Below are positions 59,683 through 64,000 of a DNA stretch of 64,000 bases, piece after piece (the stretch's first letter is position 1; each line of letters starts with the position of its first letter). The stretch is from Shinella sp. H4-D48 (lineage in GTDB: Bacteria; Pseudomonadota; Alphaproteobacteria; Rhizobiales; Rhizobiaceae), in assembly GCF_022637395.1 (NCBI RefSeq), contig NZ_CP093337.1, positions 1,162,001-1,226,000 of the forward strand. The letters are read 5' to 3'. The position numbers and the translations under genes are program-made. A model generated the notes under the pieces. The model ran no database searches and was not told where the DNA came from. It saw nothing but the letters and a program-made list of their open reading frames with translations.

Positions 59683-61242
59683 ATGTTCAAAACCTTGTTG
59701 CCAGGGATCGAGCGGCGCTATGCGCTTGCGGGATCGATCTTCGGTGCCTTCCTGCCAACGATCTGCCTGGTGGCGGATCAGGTCACACAAACCGAGATTC
59801 ACGAAAGCATCTTCGATTTTTCGGTGCCGACGGCGACGGCGCTGGCGCTGATGCCCGTCTTCTTCGGGGTCGGTTTCTACCAGATCGGCCGATCCAAGGC
59901 GCAGCTGATGCGCGAGCTCAACCAGCGCCGCCAGACGGAGCGGCTGTTGGCGCATGAGGCCCATCACGACCGCCTGACGGGGCTTTCGAACCGGTGCTGC
60001 CTCGAGCGCGATATTCAGACCCTCGTGGAGGCGAGCGGAAAAGGGGCGCACTCTGCGCTGCTGCTTCTCGATCTCGACCGTTTCAAGTTCGTCAATGACA
60101 GTCTCGGCCACGATGCCGGCGATCTTCTGCTGGCGACAATTGCCGGCCGGTTGAAGCACGCGCTCTCCCCGGCAGCGCAGGTCTACAGGCTGGGCGGCGA
60201 CGAGTTCGTGGTGACGATCCCGGGCAGCCCGTCACAGGGCAAGGTAGAGGACGTCTGCCGCACCATCTGCCGCCTCTTCGAAGTGCCGATGGACCTGAAG
60301 GGAAATCGCGTGACGAGCGGCTGCAGCATCGGCATCGCGCTGATTGCCGATGCGGACTGCAAGACAAGGGAACTGTTGAAACGGGCGGATGCCGCGCTCT
60401 ACGAGGCCAAGGCCATACCCGGAAACAGCTATCGCTTCTTCGACGCCGTACTTGCCGCCGACATCGAGGCGCGCGCCTCTATCGAACGCGATCTGACACG
60501 GGCGATCGATGCGCAGGAATTCTTTCTTGAATACCAGCCCATCGTTGGGGTCGAGAGCGGTTCGGTTCGCGCCTTCGAGGCATTGCTGCGCTGGCGGCAC
60601 CCTGACAAGGGGATCATCTTGCCCGACGTGTTCATTCCCGCTGCGGAGAAGACAGGCCTCATCCTGCCGCTCGGAAGCTGGGTGGTGCGCGAGGCCTGCC
60701 GACAGGCCAGCGGATGGCCGGCGCCGACGGGCGTGGTGGTCAATGTGGCGAGCGCCCAGTTCCGGGACAGGGGGTTCGTGGATCACGTCAAGCATTGCCT
60801 GGACGAGGCCGGCCTTGCGCCCGGTCGCCTTACCGTCGAGGTCACGGAAGCGGTATTTTCGTCCGATGATACGGCCGTGTGCGAGGGGCTTCGCGCACTG
60901 CGCGCTCATGGCATCCGCGTCGCGCTCGACGATTTCGGCATTGGCTTCTCATCGATCAACAACCTGCGCACATTCCCGATCGACCAGTTGACCGTGGACC
61001 GCTCCTTCGCCCGAGCGATGATGGAGAGCAAGCGGGAGGCCGATCTCGTCGACATCATTCTCAAGCTCGGCCAGACCTTTCAGGTGACGACGACGGTCAA
61101 GGGCATCGAGTCGGAAGAACAGCTCGACTTCATTCGCCAGCGCGGTGCTTGCGAGGCGCAAGGCTATCTTATCTCGGCGCCGGTGCCGGCAGCGGACGTG
61201 CCCACATTTCTCGCGAGACCGGAAAGCCGGCTTTCGGCCTGA
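59683..61242 (+). CDS. GGDEF-EAL protein with intact GGDEF and degraded EAL active site
   Basis: This 519-residue cyclic-di-GMP protein has two membrane segments near the N-terminus (about 10-30 and 50-70), a GGDEF domain (about 90-250) and an EAL domain (about 265-505). The diguanylate cyclase motif RLGGDEFVV is intact; the RxxD inhibition site is absent. In the EAL domain, FEALLRW, VTEAVF and DDFG remain, but the conserved Lys of LKID is Thr (LTVDRSF) and AEGVE reads VKGIE. Phosphodiesterase activity is therefore doubtful, so the net activity is probably c-di-GMP synthesis. Start: the second ATG of an ATGATG pair, with AGGG 6 bases before it. Confidence 0.86.
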   Translation: MFKTLLPGIERRYALAGSIFGAFLPTICLVADQVTQTEIHESIFDFSVPTATALALMPVFFGVGFYQIGRSKAQLMRELNQRRQTERLLAHEAHHDRLTGLSNRCCLERDIQTLVEASGKGAHSALLLLDLDRFKFVNDSLGHDAGDLLLATIAGRLKHALSPAAQVYRLGGDEFVVTIPGSPSQGKVEDVCRTICRLFEVPMDLKGNRVTSGCSIGIALIADADCKTRELLKRADAALYEAKAIPGNSYRFFDAVLAADIEARASIERDLTRAIDAQEFFLEYQPIVGVESGSVRAFEALLRWRHPDKGIILPDVFIPAAEKTGLILPLGSWVVREACRQASGWPAPTGVVVNVASAQFRDRGFVDHVKHCLDEAGLAPGRLTVEVTEAVFSSDDTAVCEGLRALRAHGIRVALDDFGIGFSSINNLRTFPIDQLTVDRSFARAMMESKREADLVDIILKLGQTFQVTTTVKGIESEEQLDFIRQRGACEAQGYLISAPVPAADVPTFLARPESRLSA

Positions 61243-61315
61243 CCTATCACGCGCCTGAAAGGTCTTTTCATGACGGTCAAATCCTGATTGTGTCCGTAGT
61301 GGAAGGAGAGGCTGC

Positions 61316-62722
61316 ATGAGACGATTCTACAGGCGTCTGGCCTGGACAATCTCCGCGCTCGCATTGTTCGTTGCAGTGGCGGCGAGTTGGCTCATCGTTT
61401 CGCCGCCGGCACTGCTCAGCGTCGGCTCCGGCTATGCCGCCAAGATCGTGTGCTCCAACACGTTCATCGCCGGCCGCGACCCCGCTCAGGTGTTGAACGA
61501 GGATGTGCAGGCGCCGGGTCATCCGCTGCTCAAGCTCATGCGTCAGGACGTCGATCTCGACGGAAAGACGGTGACGACCCGCCTATTGGGCCTTTTTGCA
61601 CCCGGCTACGCGGTATGGCACGAGGGCTTCGGCTGCACGGGGGTGCCGGACGGCGACTTTCAGGCGGCGCGCCAGGCCGTGTCCGACGTGGCTCTTCCCT
61701 CGATTCCCGCGGGAAATCCGGCTATCGCCTGGCCTGGCGGGGAGGGGGTGTCGCAGAACGAGCGCATTGCCGCCCTGCTTGCCAATCCAGACCTGACGGG
61801 GCCCGGAATGCGGGCGGTTGTCGTCGTGCATGACGGCCGGATCGTCGCGGAAACCTATGGTCCGGGCTTTTCGGCACAAACGCCGCTGCTCGGCTGGTCC
61901 ATGGCGAAGTCGGTCAATGCTGCACTCCTCGGCCGGCTGATGCAGGCGGGCGCGCTGTCTCCGCGGATATCAGGCCTGTTTCCCGAATGGCAGGGTGATG
62001 CGCGCTCTGCCATCACGATCGCCCAGCTGCTCGCGATGGAAAGCGGGCTCGCCTTCAATGAGAGCTACGGCTCCGTCACCGATGTCACGCGCATGCTCTT
62101 CCTCGAGCCCGACATGACGCGTTACGTCATCTCGCTGCCGCTGCAGGCCAATCCGGGCAAGGTGTTCAACTATTCGAGCGGTACGTCGATGCTGCTGACG
62201 CGTCTGTGGATGAGTGCGGCCGGCGGACGGGCGCAGGCGCTGTCCTTTCCCTCGCGCGCGCTGTTTGCGCCGCTTGGCATGGCGAGCGCGGTTCTGGAGC
62301 CGGACGAAACGGGTATCTTCGTCGGCTCTTCCTACATGTACGCGACGGCGCGCGACTGGGCGCGCTTCTCGCTTCTGCTGCTGAATGACGGGGTCTGGAA
62401 GGAAAACCGCCTGCTGCCTCCTGGCTTCGTGACCGCCATGGCGACGCCGACGAAGGCCTCAGGGGGCGCCTATAGCCATATGCAGAGCTGGACGAAGGGG
62501 CCGGGGGAAAAGACCGATGCGGAATACGGTCTGCCGCCGGGCTCGTTCTGGATGCTCGGGCATGACGGCCAGTCCGCCGCCATCATGCCCGCCCGCAGGC
62601 TTGCGGTAATCCGGCTGGGGCTCACGCCGTCGAAACTCGGCTATCGGCCCCAGCTACTGGTCAGACGCATCCTTGATGTGCTGGATGCGTCGGGCACTCA
62701 GGCGGATCAGCCGCCGACTTGA
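61316..62722 (+). CDS. Serine hydrolase (class C beta-lactamase-like), membrane-anchored
   Basis: This 468-residue protein has one N-terminal membrane helix (about 8-28) and a penicillin-binding-like serine hydrolase domain. The catalytic SxxK is GWSMAKSVN near residue 198, followed by YSSGTSM (the YxN-equivalent) and a C-terminal HDGQSA (KTG-equivalent HxG). This group includes esterases and D-amino peptidases as well as beta-lactamases; resistance function is not implied. An AGGAG site stands before the ATG. It converges with the NTF2-like gene with a 16-base overlap. Confidence 0.82.
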   Translation: MRRFYRRLAWTISALALFVAVAASWLIVSPPALLSVGSGYAAKIVCSNTFIAGRDPAQVLNEDVQAPGHPLLKLMRQDVDLDGKTVTTRLLGLFAPGYAVWHEGFGCTGVPDGDFQAARQAVSDVALPSIPAGNPAIAWPGGEGVSQNERIAALLANPDLTGPGMRAVVVVHDGRIVAETYGPGFSAQTPLLGWSMAKSVNAALLGRLMQAGALSPRISGLFPEWQGDARSAITIAQLLAMESGLAFNESYGSVTDVTRMLFLEPDMTRYVISLPLQANPGKVFNYSSGTSMLLTRLWMSAAGGRAQALSFPSRALFAPLGMASAVLEPDETGIFVGSSYMYATARDWARFSLLLLNDGVWKENRLLPPGFVTAMATPTKASGGAYSHMQSWTKGPGEKTDAEYGLPPGSFWMLGHDGQSAAIMPARRLAVIRLGLTPSKLGYRPQLLVRRILDVLDASGTQADQPPT

Positions 62723-63108
62723 GCGATCCAGTCGTTGAGGTTGTAGGTGTTGGTGATGCGCGCGACCTTGCCGTCGCGGATCTCGAAGAAGGCGCCGGCG
62801 GGCAGCACGTAGGTCTGGCCGTTGGCTTCCGGCAGGCCTTCGTCGGTTGCCAGATACTGGCCGTTGACGACGAATTCGGCCGCACCGCGCGTGCCGTCGT
62901 CGTTCGACATGATGACGATGTCGGTCAGCGTTTCGCGATAGCTGCGGTTCATGTGCGCCATGAAGTCGCGGAAGGCGTCCTTGCCGACCTGACGTCCGCC
63001 CTGGTTGATATCGTGGACAACCTCATCATGCAGGAGGTCGAAGAAGGCCTCCATGTCCTGCCTGTTGAAAGCGTCGTAATAGGCGCGGATTGTCTCTTTT
63101 GCTGGCAT
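62707..63108 (-). CDS. SnoaL/NTF2-like protein
   Basis: This 133-residue protein has the cone-shaped NTF2/ketosteroid-isomerase fold, with KETIRAYYDAFNRQDMEAFFDLLHDEVVHDINQGG at the start and GQTYVLPAGAFFEIRDGKVARI near the end. Family members are isomerases, hydrolases or small-molecule binders. The function is not predictable. I chose the ATG at 63108, with GAGGG before it, over an ATG 12 bases upstream. Confidence 0.8.
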   Translation of the reverse strand: MPAKETIRAYYDAFNRQDMEAFFDLLHDEVVHDINQGGRQVGKDAFRDFMAHMNRSYRETLTDIVIMSNDDGTRGAAEFVVNGQYLATDEGLPEANGQTYVLPAGAFFEIRDGKVARITNTYNLNDWIAQVGG

Positions 63109-63189
63109 GTCATCCCTCATATCTTTATCTCTCGGCCGAAGCCGACCGACTTATAGCACTGTTCAAGCCCCTGGGAACATTCGCGTATC

Positions 63190-63777
63190 ATGCAAATCAA
63201 GATTGTCCATGGCGACGCCGTGACGCCTTACATCGCCGACCTTGCCCGCCTGCGCATTGCCGTGTTCCGCGCCTTTCCCTACCTCTACGAGGGCAGCGAG
63301 GACTACGAAGCGTCCTATCTTGCGACCTATGCGAAATCGCCCGAAAGCCTGTTCGTGCTGGCGCTCGACGAGGACCGCATCGTGGGCGCTTCGACGGGCG
63401 TGCCGATGACGGACGCCTCCGGCGAGTTCAAGGCGCCGTTCATCGATGCGGGCATCGATCCGCAGACTGTTTTCTATTTCGGTGAATCCGTATTGCTGGA
63501 CAGCTATCGGGGCAGGGGGCTCGGCGTGCGTTTCTTCGAGGAACGCGAAGCCTATGCAGGCCGTTTCGATCGGTTCGACTGGTGCGCCTTCTGTGCCGTC
63601 GAGCGCCCCGCCGGTCATCCTCTGCGTCCGGCCGGCTATGTGCCGCTCGACGCCTTCTGGGGCAAGCGCGGCTATAAGAAGCGCGCGGATCTGCGCGCCA
63701 TGCTTTCCTGGCAGGATATCGGCGAGGGCGAGGAGACCGAAAAGCCCATGACGTTCTGGCTGAAGCCGGCGCGCTAG
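63190..63777 (+). CDS. GNAT-family N-acetyltransferase
   Basis: This 195-residue acetyltransferase has the GNAT core: YEASYLATYAKSPESLFVLALDEDRIVGAST near 40-75, and GESVLLDSYRGRGLGVRFFEEREAYA, whose R/Q-x-x-G-x-G/A acetyl-CoA loop (YRGRGLG) lies near residue 110. The substrate is unknown. Its start lies 81 bases from the NTF2-like gene in the opposite direction. Confidence 0.85.
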   Translation: MQIKIVHGDAVTPYIADLARLRIAVFRAFPYLYEGSEDYEASYLATYAKSPESLFVLALDEDRIVGASTGVPMTDASGEFKAPFIDAGIDPQTVFYFGESVLLDSYRGRGLGVRFFEEREAYAGRFDRFDWCAFCAVERPAGHPLRPAGYVPLDAFWGKRGYKKRADLRAMLSWQDIGEGEETEKPMTFWLKPAR

Positions 63778-63786
63778 GGCTACGGC

Positions 63787-64000
63787 TTAGCGCAGGCCGG
63801 TCTCGTCAAGCAGGCCTTTTCGCTTGGCGTGATAGTAGTAGCCCGCCGCGTAGAGGCGCACGGCGCCGTCGTTCTTGTCATCAGCAACCAACCAGGCGCC
63901 ACGCAGATACTTGCCGGCATATTTGATGTTGGTCTCGGCGTCGAACAGGCCCTCGGCCGGGCCTTCGTAGCCCATGCTCCTGGCCGTCGCATACTTGATC
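63787..64000 (-). CDS. Lytic transglycosylase (SLT domain), C-terminal part only
   Basis: The open frame enters from beyond the window end and stops at 63787. The visible 70 residues (IKYATARSMGYEGPAEGLFDAETNIKYAGKYLRGAWL) match the end of Slt-type soluble lytic transglycosylases, after the catalytic Glu. The substrate is peptidoglycan. The start is outside the window. Confidence 0.75.
   Translation of the reverse strand, partial: IKYATARSMGYEGPAEGLFDAETNIKYAGKYLRGAWLVADDKNDGAVRLYAAGYYYHAKRKGLLDETGLR

Noticed and set aside
61316-62722. An antibiotic-resistance beta-lactamase.
   Set aside because: The SxxK serine hydrolase fold is shared by many esterases and peptidases; the gene context and membrane anchor give no support for resistance.

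Overview
The window comes from a GC-rich alphaproteobacterium, most likely a member of the Rhizobiaceae (Rhizobium, Ensifer, Shinella or Agrobacterium type). The evidence is rhizobial intergenic palindromes of two kinds, an L-carnitine dehydrogenase fused to a thioesterase, a RibH2-type lumazine synthase behind an FMN riboswitch, a VirC1-like ParA ATPase, and an Omp25/31-type porin. No rRNA, tRNA, phage, insertion sequence or CRISPR array was seen. It reads as chromosomal or chromid accessory metabolism.

Region 1 (1-13089): a long minus-strand array for trimethylammonium compounds. In transcription order it encodes a beta-keto acid cleavage enzyme, an L-carnitine dehydrogenase/thioesterase fusion, an acyl-CoA dehydrogenase, an NDP-forming acyl-CoA synthetase, a CaiD-like hydratase, and a complete Dpp-type ABC importer whose last gene is cut by the window start. 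A divergent GlxA/AraC-type regulator sits at the head. Together these can take gamma-butyrobetaine through its CoA esters to carnitine, and carnitine to glycine betaine plus acetoacetate.

Region 2 (13086-21464): the most striking locus. Five co-directional genes encode a histidine-ammonia-lyase-family protein without the MIO-forming Ala-Ser-Gly triad, a hydantoinase-like amidohydrolase, an N-carbamoyl-amino-acid amidohydrolase, a DUF917 (thiohydantoin desulfurase family) protein and a urocanase homologue. This is the gene set expected for aerobic ergothioneine catabolism: ergothioneine, thiourocanate plus trimethylamine, a thiohydantoin propionate, hydantoin-5-propionate, N-carbamoyl-glutamate, glutamate. 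A divergent LysR-type regulator with two tandem helix-turn-helix domains is next to it.

Region 3 (21465-25960): a GH25 lysozyme lipoprotein, an L,D-transpeptidase, an orphan periplasmic binding protein, and lumazine synthase under an FMN riboswitch.

Region 4 (26028-39138): a Pot/Afu-type ABC importer and a MurR/RpiR regulator on the minus strand, divergent from an operon on the plus strand with an N-formylglutamate amidohydrolase homologue, a DctQ-DctM-DctP TRAP transporter, a glutamine-synthetase-like ligase, an aldehyde dehydrogenase and an iron alcohol dehydrogenase. I infer catabolism of an unknown amine or amino alcohol through gamma-glutamyl intermediates. Two matching inverted repeats, 42 bp apart, lie in the divergent promoter.

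Region 5 (39345-50164): an orphan ParA ATPase, a globin-coupled chemoreceptor, an L,D-transpeptidase with peptidoglycan-binding domains, a DUF4432 epimerase-like protein, a small DUF442 phosphatase/sulfurtransferase, a ThDP enzyme/CoA-transferase pair, an EamA transporter and an alpha/beta hydrolase.

Region 6 (50340-64000): a secreted RNase T2 homologue that has lost its catalytic histidines, EttA, an ArsR-methyltransferase regulator with a palindromic operator upstream of metF, a 25-residue membrane microprotein, a second EamA transporter, an MltB-type transglycosylase, a second GH25 lysozyme, a porin, a GGDEF-EAL protein with a damaged EAL domain, a serine hydrolase, an NTF2-like protein, a GNAT acetyltransferase and the end of a lytic transglycosylase.
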